Positions 18,093 to 26,285 of a DNA stretch of 64,000 nt are shown piece by piece (the stretch's first letter is position 1; every line of letters begins with the position of its first letter). A program made the position numbers and the translations under genes. This stretch comes from Actinoplanes couchii (GTDB taxonomy: Bacteria; Actinomycetota; Actinomycetes; Mycobacteriales; Micromonosporaceae): positions 62,001-126,000 of the forward strand of contig NZ_BOMG01000035.1 in NCBI RefSeq assembly GCF_016862075.1, read 5' to 3'. A model generated the notes under the pieces. The model was not told the DNA's origin and made no database searches. It saw nothing but the letters and a program-made list of their open reading frames with translations.

Positions 18093-20489
18093 ATGCTGTC
18101 ACTGGTTCTGCGTACCGCGAAGGCGAATCTGACCCGCGCGCTGTTGTCCTCCCTGTCGGTGGTGCTCGGGGTGGCCTTCGTCTCCGGCAGCCTGATGTTC
18201 ACCGACGGCCTGTCCTCGATGCTGACCGCGCAGGCCGCCACCCAGTACGACAACGTCGACGTCGGACTGTCGATGGAGTCGATCTCCAGTGACGACGACG
18301 GTGGTGCGCTGATCGGCCGGGTCCGGAAGGTGGACGGGGTGCGGGCCGCCGAGCCGGTCTGGTCGATGTTCAACATCGGTCTGTCCTTCGACGGCGGCGC
18401 CCGCAAGGTGCTCGGTGACCACAAGGCGGTCAACGTGTCGGCCGATCCCGGGCTGCAGCCGATCCGGGCCGCCGAGGGCCGGATGCCCGCCGCTGCCGGG
18501 GAGATCGTGCTGGACAAGCGCACCGCGAGCCGGGAGGGCATCCCGATCGGCGCGACCGTCCAGGTCAGCAACTTCGGTTCGGAGGCCCGCGAATACCGGC
18601 TGGTCGGGCTGACCTCGTCCACCAAGGGCGGGTTCGACACCCAGGGCGCCCTGGTCGTGATGGCGACCCCGGACATGGCGGCGATGGCCGGCTATCCGGC
18701 GACCACGATCGTGGTCTCCGCCGCGGACGGGGTCTCCCCCGACGATCTCGCGGCCCGGCTCGGCGCCGCCGTCGGCATCGAGGCCCGAACCCATGATCAG
18801 CTCGTACGATCGGCGATGGACTCCGCGGTCGGCAACGCCGAGGAGTTCCGCAACGCGCTGCTCGGCTTCGGAGTGATCGCGGTGTGCATGGCCGCGTTCG
18901 TGATCGCCAACACGTTCACCATCGTGCTGGCCCAGCGCACCCGGGAGACCGCGCTGCTGCGGCTGATCGGCTCCACCCGGCGCCAGGTGTTCCGGTCGGT
19001 GCTGGTGGAGGCGGCGGTGATCGGTTTCGGTGGTTCGGTGCTGGGGCTGGGCGCCGGTGTCCTGCTGGCGCTCGGACTGCCGGCCGCGCTGGCCTCGGTC
19101 GGCGCGCCGAGCGGGGTCACCCCGGTGCTCTCCGGCGGGACCGTGCTCATCGCGATGGCCGTCGGAGTCGGCGTGACGATGGTGTCGGCGATGCTGCCGG
19201 CCCGGCGGGGCACCGCGGTACCGCCGGTGGCCGCGCTCGGTGACGCGTCCGTGCAGGTCGCCCGGCCGGCCGGGCGGTTCCGGATGATCTCCGGAGGGCT
19301 GGTCGCGGCGATCGGCGCGGGACTGCTGGCCATCGCGAACCAGGTGGGCCTGGTGGTCGGCGGCGCGCTGCTGGCCGTCACCGGGTTCCTGCTGCTCAGC
19401 CCGGCCGTGGTGCCGGCCCTGGTCCGGGTGGTCAGCAAGCCGTTCGCCCTGCTCGGCGGGGCGACCGTGTCGCTGGCGCTGGCCAACGCGGTGCGCAACC
19501 CGCGCCGGATCGCCACCACCACGAACGCCCTGGTCGTCGGGGTCACCCTGATCGCCACGGTCACCCTGCTGGCCAAGAGCACCGAGGCGCCGTCCGAGCG
19601 CGCGGCCGACGAGAAGATGTTCGCGCACTTCCTGGTGACCGGATCGACCGATACCACCCTGATCCCCGACGAACTGGCCACCGTGCTGCGGGACCGGCCG
19701 GAGGTCGGCACGGTCTACCCGAGCTATCAGGTCTACGACGACGCCCTCAACGCCGAGGTGCTGACCGCCGGACGGGACGCGCCCGCCCAGGGGTCGGCGC
19801 TGGTCTCGGCCGGATTGGGCATCGCGGTCGGCGGCACGGTCACCGTTCAGGGGCAGGCGTTCCCGGTGGCCGGTGTGCGACCCGGCGACCGGACGGTCTG
19901 GCTCACCGCCGACGACATCAAGAAGCGGTTCGAGTACGCGTTCCTCACCGAGGTCCAGGTCGAACCGCCGCCGGGAGTCGCCGAGGCCGAAGCGCGAGCC
20001 ACCCTGGACCGGGTCCTGAACGCGTTCCCGTCGGCGGTCGCCTACAACAAGGCGGAGTACGTGGATCGGCTGAACGCACGGATGAACCAGGCCCTGGCGG
20101 TGGTGACCGCGCTGCTGTCGCTGGCGGTGATCATCGCGCTGGTCGGGGTGGCGAACACGCTGACCCTGTCGGTGGTGGAGCGGACCCGGGAGAACGCGAT
20201 GCTCCGGGCGATCGGCCTGACCCGGCGCCAACTGCGGCTGACACTGTCGGCGGAGGCGCTGGTGATGGCGTTGACCGGCACCATCATCGGCACGTTGCTC
20301 AGCATCGGCATCGCGATCTCCGGCCTGAAGTCGGTCGCGGGTGACGGCGACGGCCTGGAGCTGACGATCCCGTGGGACCGGCTGGCCGTGCTGCTGGCGA
20401 TCGCCGCGCTGGCCGCCCTGACCGCGTCGGTGATCCCGGCCCGTCGAGCGGTCCGCGACTCGATCACCGCCAACCTGGCCGCCGAATAG
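18093..20489 (+). CDS. ABC transporter permease with two FtsX domains
   Basis: A 798-residue permease. An N-terminal helix (about 17-38) is followed by a long extracytoplasmic MacB-like domain, a first FtsX core near 260-380 (TFTIVLAQRTRETALLRLIGSTRRQVFRSVLVEA), two connecting helices at about 400-440, a second loop domain and the second FtsX core near 670-790 (TLTLSVVERTRENAMLRAIGLTRRQLRLTLSAEAL). The duplicated RTRE-LLR-IG-TRRQ motif is diagnostic. It pairs with the ATPase 6 bp upstream. Confidence 0.95.
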   Translation: MLSLVLRTAKANLTRALLSSLSVVLGVAFVSGSLMFTDGLSSMLTAQAATQYDNVDVGLSMESISSDDDGGALIGRVRKVDGVRAAEPVWSMFNIGLSFDGGARKVLGDHKAVNVSADPGLQPIRAAEGRMPAAAGEIVLDKRTASREGIPIGATVQVSNFGSEAREYRLVGLTSSTKGGFDTQGALVVMATPDMAAMAGYPATTIVVSAADGVSPDDLAARLGAAVGIEARTHDQLVRSAMDSAVGNAEEFRNALLGFGVIAVCMAAFVIANTFTIVLAQRTRETALLRLIGSTRRQVFRSVLVEAAVIGFGGSVLGLGAGVLLALGLPAALASVGAPSGVTPVLSGGTVLIAMAVGVGVTMVSAMLPARRGTAVPPVAALGDASVQVARPAGRFRMISGGLVAAIGAGLLAIANQVGLVVGGALLAVTGFLLLSPAVVPALVRVVSKPFALLGGATVSLALANAVRNPRRIATTTNALVVGVTLIATVTLLAKSTEAPSERAADEKMFAHFLVTGSTDTTLIPDELATVLRDRPEVGTVYPSYQVYDDALNAEVLTAGRDAPAQGSALVSAGLGIAVGGTVTVQGQAFPVAGVRPGDRTVWLTADDIKKRFEYAFLTEVQVEPPPGVAEAEARATLDRVLNAFPSAVAYNKAEYVDRLNARMNQALAVVTALLSLAVIIALVGVANTLTLSVVERTRENAMLRAIGLTRRQLRLTLSAEALVMALTGTIIGTLLSIGIAISGLKSVAGDGDGLELTIPWDRLAVLLAIAALAALTASVIPARRAVRDSITANLAAE

Positions 20490-20505
20490 CCGAATAGCCG
20501 GACGA

Positions 20506-21270
20506 TCAGGAGGTGGTCTCCCTGGCCCAGGGAAGGAGCAGGCGTTCCAGGGCGACCACCAGGTAGTACGAGAAGATGCTCATCAGCGCGAGCAGGAAGA
20601 TCCCGGCGAAGGCGAGACCGGTCTGGATCTGGGCCTTCGCGGAGACGATGACGTAACCGATGCCGTCCCGGCCGCCGCCGATGAACTCGCCGACCACCGC
20701 GCCGACGAAGGCCAGCGAGATTGCCAGCTTGAGGCCGGTGAAGAACTGGGGCAGCGCCCACGGCACCCGTACCAGAAGGAAGGTCTTGATCCTGGAGGCC
20801 TCCAGCGACCGGGTCAGCTCGATCATCTCGGCCGGGACCGCCCGCAGGCCGGCCGCGGTGGAGAGCACGATCGGGAAGAAGCAGAGCAGGACCACCACGA
20901 AGATCTTGGGTTCCATCCCGAAGCCGAACCACATCACCAGCATCGGGCCGATGGCGATCTTCGGAATGGCGTTGAAACCGATCAGCAGCGGGGAGACGGC
21001 CTGGTCGACCAGGTCGGACGAGGAGATCGCCAGCGCGATGGCGACACCGACCACGACCGCGATGCCGAACCCGAACCAGACCTCCTTGAACGTGTACCAG
21101 GACTGCTCCGCCAGGTACTCCGGCAGCCGGGCCAGCTCGCTGCCGATCGTCTCCGGCGAGGGCACCACCTGCGGCGGCACGTCGTAGACGCGGACCAGTA
21201 CATACCAGGCGGCGAGCAGGGCGACCAGGGTCACCACGGGGAGCAGGAGAGCGGTGGCTCGTCTGGCCAT
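20506..21270 (-). CDS. ABC importer permease (SsuC/TauC type)
   Basis: A 254-residue BPD-transp-1 permease with about six helices and the EAA loop ELTRSLEASRIKTFLLVRVPWALPQFFTGLKL. The family imports sulfonates, taurine, nitrate or thiamine precursors. I chose the ATG at 21270, which has AAGGATGG about 8 bases upstream; an ATG at 21282 lies directly against that site. The ATPase gene is divergent and the binding-protein gene lies beyond it, an unusual split for one importer. Confidence 0.92.
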   Translation of the reverse strand: MARRATALLLPVVTLVALLAAWYVLVRVYDVPPQVVPSPETIGSELARLPEYLAEQSWYTFKEVWFGFGIAVVVGVAIALAISSSDLVDQAVSPLLIGFNAIPKIAIGPMLVMWFGFGMEPKIFVVVLLCFFPIVLSTAAGLRAVPAEMIELTRSLEASRIKTFLLVRVPWALPQFFTGLKLAISLAFVGAVVGEFIGGGRDGIGYVIVSAKAQIQTGLAFAGIFLLALMSIFSYYLVVALERLLLPWARETTS

Positions 21271-21285
21271 CGAAAGATCCATCCT

Positions 21286-21291
21286 TATGCT
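21286..21291 (+). promoter_or_regulatory. -10 box of the importer ATPase (leaderless), within a divergent promoter
   Basis: TATGCT ends 6 bases before the GTG at 21298. On the opposite strand TAGACT (21304 to 21299) could be the -10 for the permease gene, so the two promoters interleave within about 30 bp. Confidence 0.5.
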
Positions 21292-21297
21292 GGGCCC

Positions 21298-22062
21298 GTG
21301 AGTCTAAACGGGACGATGATCCGGCTCGACGAGGTTTCGCACACCTTCTCCGGGCGCCGGGGCACGGTCGAGGCGTTGCGGGGCATCGATCTGACGATCG
21401 GCGAGGGCGAGTTCGTGGCGATCGTCGGCCGGTCCGGGTGCGGCAAGTCGACGCTGCTGCGGCTGGTCGCCGGATTGTTGCAGCCGACCGCGGGCACGGT
21501 GACGGTGGACACCGCGCGCCGGCGGGAGATCGCCATGCAGTTCCAGCGGCCGGCCCTGCTGCCGTGGCGCAACGTGCTGAACAACGTCCTGTTCCCGGTG
21601 GAGATCTTCGGCTGGAGGCGGAAGGAGCACGTGGAGCGGGCCCGGCAGCTGCTGGCCACCGCGGGCCTGACCGGCTTCGAGACGACGATGCCGCACGAGC
21701 TCTCCGGCGGCATGCAGCAACGGGTGTCGCTGTGCCGGTCGCTGATCCAGCGGCCCCGGGTGATGCTGATGGACGAGCCGTTCTCCGCCCTCGACGCGCT
21801 GACCCGCGAGGAGCTGACCGTCGAGTTGCAGCGCATCCACATGGAGCAGGGCACCACCACGCTGTTCGTGACGCATTCGATCGACGAGGCGGTGCTGCTC
21901 GCCGACCGGGTGGTGGTGCTGCAGCCGCGGCCCGGCCGGATCGCCGAGATCGTGACGATCGACGTGCCGCGCCCGCGCAGCCTGGGCCAGAACGAGCACA
22001 CCGAGGAACTGGCGCGCTGTTCGGCCCGGCTGCACGGGCTGCTGATGGACCGCGTCAGTTGA
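21298..22062 (+). CDS. ABC importer ATP-binding protein (SsuB/TauB type)
   Basis: A 254-residue ATPase. Walker A GRSGCGKST is at residues 44-52, a Q-loop with QFQRPALLPWRNVLNNV follows, then signature ELSGGMQQRVSLCRSL, Walker B VMLMDEPFSALD and the H-loop FVTHSIDEAVLLADRV. LPWRNVLNN and the DEA-V-LADRV tail are typical of nitrate/sulfonate/taurine importers. The GTG start matches a leaderless -10; an ATG at 21316 is the alternative. It overlaps the convergent binding-protein gene by 8 bp. Confidence 0.94.
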   Translation: MSLNGTMIRLDEVSHTFSGRRGTVEALRGIDLTIGEGEFVAIVGRSGCGKSTLLRLVAGLLQPTAGTVTVDTARRREIAMQFQRPALLPWRNVLNNVLFPVEIFGWRRKEHVERARQLLATAGLTGFETTMPHELSGGMQQRVSLCRSLIQRPRVMLMDEPFSALDALTREELTVELQRIHMEQGTTTLFVTHSIDEAVLLADRVVVLQPRPGRIAEIVTIDVPRPRSLGQNEHTEELARCSARLHGLLMDRVS

Positions 22063-23038
22063 GCACCTTCACGAAGTCCTCGGGCTTCTTGCCGGCCGGG
22101 ACCGAACCGGCGCCCTCGAGCACCTGGATCACCCGGGTGACCCGCTCGGCGTCGACCTTGCCGGTCTCGGCGCCGTCGCCCTTGACGTAAGCCGCCATGA
22201 TCTCCAGCTCCTTGGTGGCGATCTCGGCGTCCGTCTCCGGCTGGGCCTTGTTCAGGATCTTCGCGGCCTCGGCCGGGTTGGCGATGCTGTAGTCCAGGCC
22301 CTTGAGCAGGGCGGTGGTGAACTTCTTGGCCAGCTCCGGGTCGTCGTTCGCGATCTTGTCGGAGGTCAGCAGGAAGTGGCCGTACAGGTCGGTGATGACG
22401 TCACTGAACGGCAGCGCCACCGCGGTCTTGCCGCCGGCCGCCTTCTCGATCAGCGGCTTGCCGACGACGAACTGGCCGATCGAGTCGACCTTCTTCGCGG
22501 CCAGCGCACCGGCCAGCTCCGGCGCGGCCACCGGGATGATCTCCACCTTGGACGCGTCGATGCCCGCCAGTTTGGCGTACGTCGGGAAGAGGATCGTGGT
22601 GGTGGCGCCCTCCTGGTCGCCCATCACCTTGCCCTCCAGGTCCTTCGGCGAGGTGATGCCGTTGCCGTCCAGGGTCATGATGCCGACCATCGACTTCTGC
22701 TGGATCGCGGTGATCGCGGTGACCCCGCTGACCTTGCCGGTCGCCTTGGTCAGGATGTACCCGGTCGAGTCGACCGGGGCGAAGTCGGCGGCGCCGGAGG
22801 AGAGCGCGGCCATGTTCTCGCCCGAGCCGGAGCCGATCGCGATCTCCACGTCCAGGCCCTGCTCGGCGAAAAAGCCCTTCTCGTCGGCCACGAACGCGTA
22901 CGCCTCACGCCCGAAGGCATTGAAGGCGGTGAGGTATTTCACCTTCGTCAGGTCCGCAGCGTCCCCCGGGGCCGCCTCGCTGCATCCGGCCACCACAACC
23001 ATGGCCAGCGCCGCCGCGACCGCCCGCAACGTTCTCAT
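22055..23038 (-). CDS. Lipoprotein substrate-binding protein (NMT1/SsuA-like)
   Basis: A 327-residue extracytoplasmic receptor. A lipoprotein signal peptide ends at Cys19 (MVVVAGCSE), so the protein is membrane-tethered. The NMT1/THI5-like domain starts with KVKYLTAFNAFGREAYAFVADEKGFFAEQGLDVEI, a hallmark of sulfonate/nitrate/pyrimidine-precursor receptors. GAGAGG lies about 10 bases before the ATG. The importer permease, ATPase and an LLM oxidoreductase surround it, consistent with uptake and oxidation of one compound. Confidence 0.92.
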   Translation of the reverse strand: MRTLRAVAAALAMVVVAGCSEAAPGDAADLTKVKYLTAFNAFGREAYAFVADEKGFFAEQGLDVEIAIGSGSGENMAALSSGAADFAPVDSTGYILTKATGKVSGVTAITAIQQKSMVGIMTLDGNGITSPKDLEGKVMGDQEGATTTILFPTYAKLAGIDASKVEIIPVAAPELAGALAAKKVDSIGQFVVGKPLIEKAAGGKTAVALPFSDVITDLYGHFLLTSDKIANDDPELAKKFTTALLKGLDYSIANPAEAAKILNKAQPETDAEIATKELEIMAAYVKGDGAETGKVDAERVTRVIQVLEGAGSVPAGKKPEDFVKVLN

Positions 23039-23129
23039 CAGATTGACGCCTCTCTAGATCTGTCATGTGCGGGCACAGAGTACGAGAGAGCATCCGAATT
23101 GGACAGGAAGTTGGGTAATCTCTGCGCCC

Positions 23130-24056
23130 ATGCGCGTCTGCATCTTCACCGAGCCACATCGTGGCGCCACCTACGACGAGCTGCTGACGGCGGCACGGCA
23201 CGCCGAGGCGGCCGGGTTCGAGGGCTTCTTCCGGGCCGACCACTACCTGCCGATGCACGACTCGGACGGTTTCCCCGGGCCGACCGACTCCTGGGTCACC
23301 CTGGGCGCGATGGCCCGCGAGACCAGCACCATCCGGCTGGGCACCCTGCTCACCTGCGCCACCTTCCGGCACCCGGCGGTCACCGCGATCAGCGTCGCCC
23401 AGGTCGACCGGATGAGCGGCGGGCGGGTTGACTTCGGGCTCGGCGCCGGCTGGTTCGGTAAGGAGCACGAGGCGTACGGCATCCCGTTCCACACTCCGAA
23501 ACAGCGCTTCGACCTGCTGGAGGAGCAGTTCGCGGTGATCACCGGACTGTGGTCGGCAACGGCGGGCTTCTCCTACAGTGGACAGCACTATCAGCTCAAG
23601 GACGCCCCCGGTCTCCCGAAGCCGGTGCAGGTCCCCGGCCCGCCGGTGATCATCGGTGGCCGTGGCCCGAAACGGACGCCCGAGCTGGCCGCCCGGTACG
23701 CCGACGAGTTCAACCTGCCGTTCACCCCGGTCGGGCAGAGCGCCGCCCAGTACGCCCGGGTCGCCGAAGCCTGCGAGAAGCACGGCCGGACCAAGCCGCC
23801 GCTGGTGCTGTCGGTCGGGCTGGCGATCGCCTGCGGGCGCACCGAAGCGGAGGCGACACGGCGGCAGCAGAAGATGGACGAGGCGTCCGCGCTGCCACCG
23901 GAGGGCGCCATCACCGGCACCCCGCAGCAGGTCGTCGACGCGATCGGGCAGTACGCCGAGATCGGCGCCACCCGGATCTACGTGCGGCTGCGCGACCTCG
24001 GTGACCTGGACCACCTGGATCTGCTGGCCGCCGAGGTCCTGCCGCACCTGCCCTGA
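23130..24056 (+). CDS. LLM-class flavin/F420-dependent oxidoreductase
   Basis: A 308-residue luciferase-like TIM-barrel enzyme. RVCIFTEPHRGATYDELLTAARHAEAAGFEGFFRADHY, TLLTCATFRHPAVTAISVAQVDRMSGGRVDFGLGAGWF and PVIIGGRGPKRTPELAARYADEFNLPF are family motifs; the overall form resembles F420-dependent members. The ATG at 23130 is preceded by TAATCT ending 8 bases upstream. It diverges from the binding-protein gene. Members next to SsuABC-type importers often oxidise the imported compound, but cofactor and substrate cannot be read from sequence. Confidence 0.9.
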   Translation: MRVCIFTEPHRGATYDELLTAARHAEAAGFEGFFRADHYLPMHDSDGFPGPTDSWVTLGAMARETSTIRLGTLLTCATFRHPAVTAISVAQVDRMSGGRVDFGLGAGWFGKEHEAYGIPFHTPKQRFDLLEEQFAVITGLWSATAGFSYSGQHYQLKDAPGLPKPVQVPGPPVIIGGRGPKRTPELAARYADEFNLPFTPVGQSAAQYARVAEACEKHGRTKPPLVLSVGLAIACGRTEAEATRRQQKMDEASALPPEGAITGTPQQVVDAIGQYAEIGATRIYVRLRDLGDLDHLDLLAAEVLPHLP

Positions 24057-24057
24057 C

Positions 24058-24300
24058 TCACTCCACGGCGGCCGACGCCGAAGCGCTGGCCGATGTGGCC
24101 GTCGGCAAGGCTCCCACCTTGACGGTCAGCGCGGCGTCGGAAGCGCGAACCACACTGGTGCCGACCATTCCGATGTAGAGGGCGGCGAGAAATGCGACCA
24201 GGAAACCCGCGACGGAGAGAAGCCTTTTACGGCGCCCGGTGGAATCCACGAAGATCTGTGTGGCGGTGGACGCCTCGGGCACCATGGCGCTACGTATCAT
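24058..24300 (-). CDS. Small single-pass membrane protein
   Basis: An 80-residue protein with a basic segment (TGRRKRLLS) before one membrane helix (about 28-47, VAGFLVAFLAALYIGMVGTS), then a short extracytoplasmic tail ending in Ala/Ser repeats. I do not recognise a family. The ATG at 24300 has TAATGT ending 7 bases upstream, a leaderless pattern. It follows the glycosyltransferase gene by 23 bp on the same strand, so it may also be part of that transcript. The stop lies 1 bp from the convergent LLM stop. Confidence 0.7.
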   Translation of the reverse strand: MIRSAMVPEASTATQIFVDSTGRRKRLLSVAGFLVAFLAALYIGMVGTSVVRASDAALTVKVGALPTATSASASASAAVE

Positions 24301-24323
24301 GCGCCCGACATTAGGAATTCCGG

Positions 24324-26198
24324 CTAGCAGTTCCCTTTGAATTCCCGAAGCGCATCCTGATGATCACCACGGATGATCCGGGACACGTACGACTCGCTGG
24401 TCGTCTCCTCCGGGCGGAACCGGTGGCGCAGCCGGTGCACAAACGCGCCCTCCACGATCGTCTGGAACATCTCCGGCTCGTACGGCCGCAGCATCACCGA
24501 CTGCAACGTGTGCGGCGGAGTGGCGTTCAGGCGCAGACCGGCGTCCCACTCGGCACGGAACCGGTCGTCCAGCCGGTGCAGCATCTCGAAGACGTGGAGG
24601 TGCAGCAGCGGGTCCAGCGCCTCGCCCCGCTTCTCCCACCACAGGAAGGACGCGGCCCGCCACAGGTGCATGACGTAGCTGTCCGGCCGGCTCGCCAGGA
24701 ACCAGTTCGACAGGTACGGACCGGTGTAGTTGAACGCGAACATGCTGCTCCGGGCCAGGGCCCGGTCGACGTGCGGGCGCAGCGGCTCGGAGACGAAACA
24801 GCCGGCGTCCACCCAGACCCCGCCGAACTTCTCCAGCAGCAGCATGCGCAGCAGGTCGGAGAAGTGCGCGTGGTCGTCGCCGAGCACGGCGGCCAGATCG
24901 ACCGGCACGTCCACGTAGGCGCCGATCGTCTCCCGGCTCAGCTCGTGCACCGACGGGTTCTTCGCCTTCAGCGCGGCGAGACAGGCCCGCACCACCGGCG
25001 GCGCGGCCGCGAACCCCTGCGCCCAGTAGACGAAGATCGGCTGGTCGAAGGTGCTGTGCACGGGCCGGGCCAGCCGCTGCCCGGCCTGGGTGCGGATCTG
25101 CTTCAGGTGCTCGGCGAGGAAGACACCCAGCTCCCGGCGGGCGCCGAAGGCGGTGACGTCGGAGTCCAGCAGGGCCGCGCCGTCGAACGGCAGCTTGGTG
25201 TCGTGCGCCAGGGCGGCCGCGCTGGCCCGGCGGCTGTCGTCCCGGCGCTTGAGCTTGTCGTAGGCGTGGGCCAGCGCGTACCCCCGCTCGAAGGCCTCCG
25301 GCTGTTTGGCCGCCGCGCCGCGCAGCAGCTGCTCGGCCGCCGCCCACCGCTCGTCGGCGAGAGCGATCCGGCCCAGCTCCCAGGCGGCGTCGCCGTCCGG
25401 GTCACCGGCCTTGACCACCCGCCGGAACCGGTCCACCGCGGTCTCCCGGTCGCCCTCGGCCAGCGCGATCCGGGCCTCCGCCATCGGATCGCCGCCGGCC
25501 AGATCACGCAGGTAGGTGGCCTCGGCCGTGGTCAGCGCGCCCGGCACGGCGCCGGGCAGCAGGGTGCGGCGCGACGGTGACGCGTCCGGCTCGCCGGTCC
25601 ACTCGTAGCGGTAGCGGTCGTCGCCCGGGGTCGCGCCGGTGAAGTGGGCGACCGGCCCGGTGGTCGCGGTGATCGCGTAGTCGTACCAGGTCACCGCGCC
25701 GCTGCCGGCGGTCAGCCAGACCGCGACGTCCTGCGCGCCGGCCGGGACGGTGAAGGTCACGGTGATCCGGTGATGCCCGTGCTCGTTGCGGGCCGGCATC
25801 GACCGCACCGGCGCGACCGCCTCGCCGTCGCCGATCGTCCACTCCGCGGTCAGCCGCGGCGGGCTGGGCAGCGGCTCGTCCAGGAAGAGCGAGACCGCCG
25901 CGGTGTACGTGCCGGGTGGCAGTGCGACCCCGCCCGGCGCGATCGAGGTGTCGTTGCCGCGCAGGGCGCTCACCCGCAGGCCGTGCGTGCCGGGCCGGCC
26001 GGGCACCTCGGCCCGCTCGGCGGCGACCCGGTCGGGCACCGCGAACCCGTCCGGATCACCCCGGAAACCCGGGTCCGGCACCAGGTTGACCAGCGACGGC
26101 GGGGCCGCGACGGGGACCGGCTGGGACGGCGGATCACGGCGCAGAGCACCCCGGAACCGGGTGAACAGACTCTGGTCGGTGGGTGCGGTCGCCGTCAT
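24324..26198 (-). CDS. Capsular-polysaccharide-type glycosyltransferase with TPR region
   Basis: A 624-residue protein in three parts: residues about 35-190 form a beta-rich module resembling carbohydrate-binding jelly rolls; about 220-340 carry TPR-like helices (AWELGRIALADERWAAAEQLLRGAA); about 390-600 contain a Caps_synth/Gly_transf_sug-like domain starting QPIFVYWAQGFAAAPPVVRACLAAL, with the nucleotide-sugar Asp motif at LEKFGGVWVDAGCFVSEPL. No signal peptide is seen, so it acts in the cytosol. AAGGGAC precedes the ATG by 5 bases. Acceptor and donor sugar are unknown. Confidence 0.82.
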   Translation of the reverse strand: MTATAPTDQSLFTRFRGALRRDPPSQPVPVAAPPSLVNLVPDPGFRGDPDGFAVPDRVAAERAEVPGRPGTHGLRVSALRGNDTSIAPGGVALPPGTYTAAVSLFLDEPLPSPPRLTAEWTIGDGEAVAPVRSMPARNEHGHHRITVTFTVPAGAQDVAVWLTAGSGAVTWYDYAITATTGPVAHFTGATPGDDRYRYEWTGEPDASPSRRTLLPGAVPGALTTAEATYLRDLAGGDPMAEARIALAEGDRETAVDRFRRVVKAGDPDGDAAWELGRIALADERWAAAEQLLRGAAAKQPEAFERGYALAHAYDKLKRRDDSRRASAAALAHDTKLPFDGAALLDSDVTAFGARRELGVFLAEHLKQIRTQAGQRLARPVHSTFDQPIFVYWAQGFAAAPPVVRACLAALKAKNPSVHELSRETIGAYVDVPVDLAAVLGDDHAHFSDLLRMLLLEKFGGVWVDAGCFVSEPLRPHVDRALARSSMFAFNYTGPYLSNWFLASRPDSYVMHLWRAASFLWWEKRGEALDPLLHLHVFEMLHRLDDRFRAEWDAGLRLNATPPHTLQSVMLRPYEPEMFQTIVEGAFVHRLRHRFRPEETTSESYVSRIIRGDHQDALREFKGNC

Positions 26199-26285
26199 CG
26201 ATGTCCCTTTCGCAGCGTGCCGCCGCAGTTTAGTCGGACATCGAGCGCCCCCGGGCAGCGAGCGGACGTACCGTGCGGATCGTGC

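Noticed and set aside
18099..20231. 710-codon open frame on the minus strand opposite the FtsX-type permease
   Set aside because: It is antisense to a clear permease and encodes Arg/Gln/His/Gly-rich sequence, the usual shadow in high-GC DNA.
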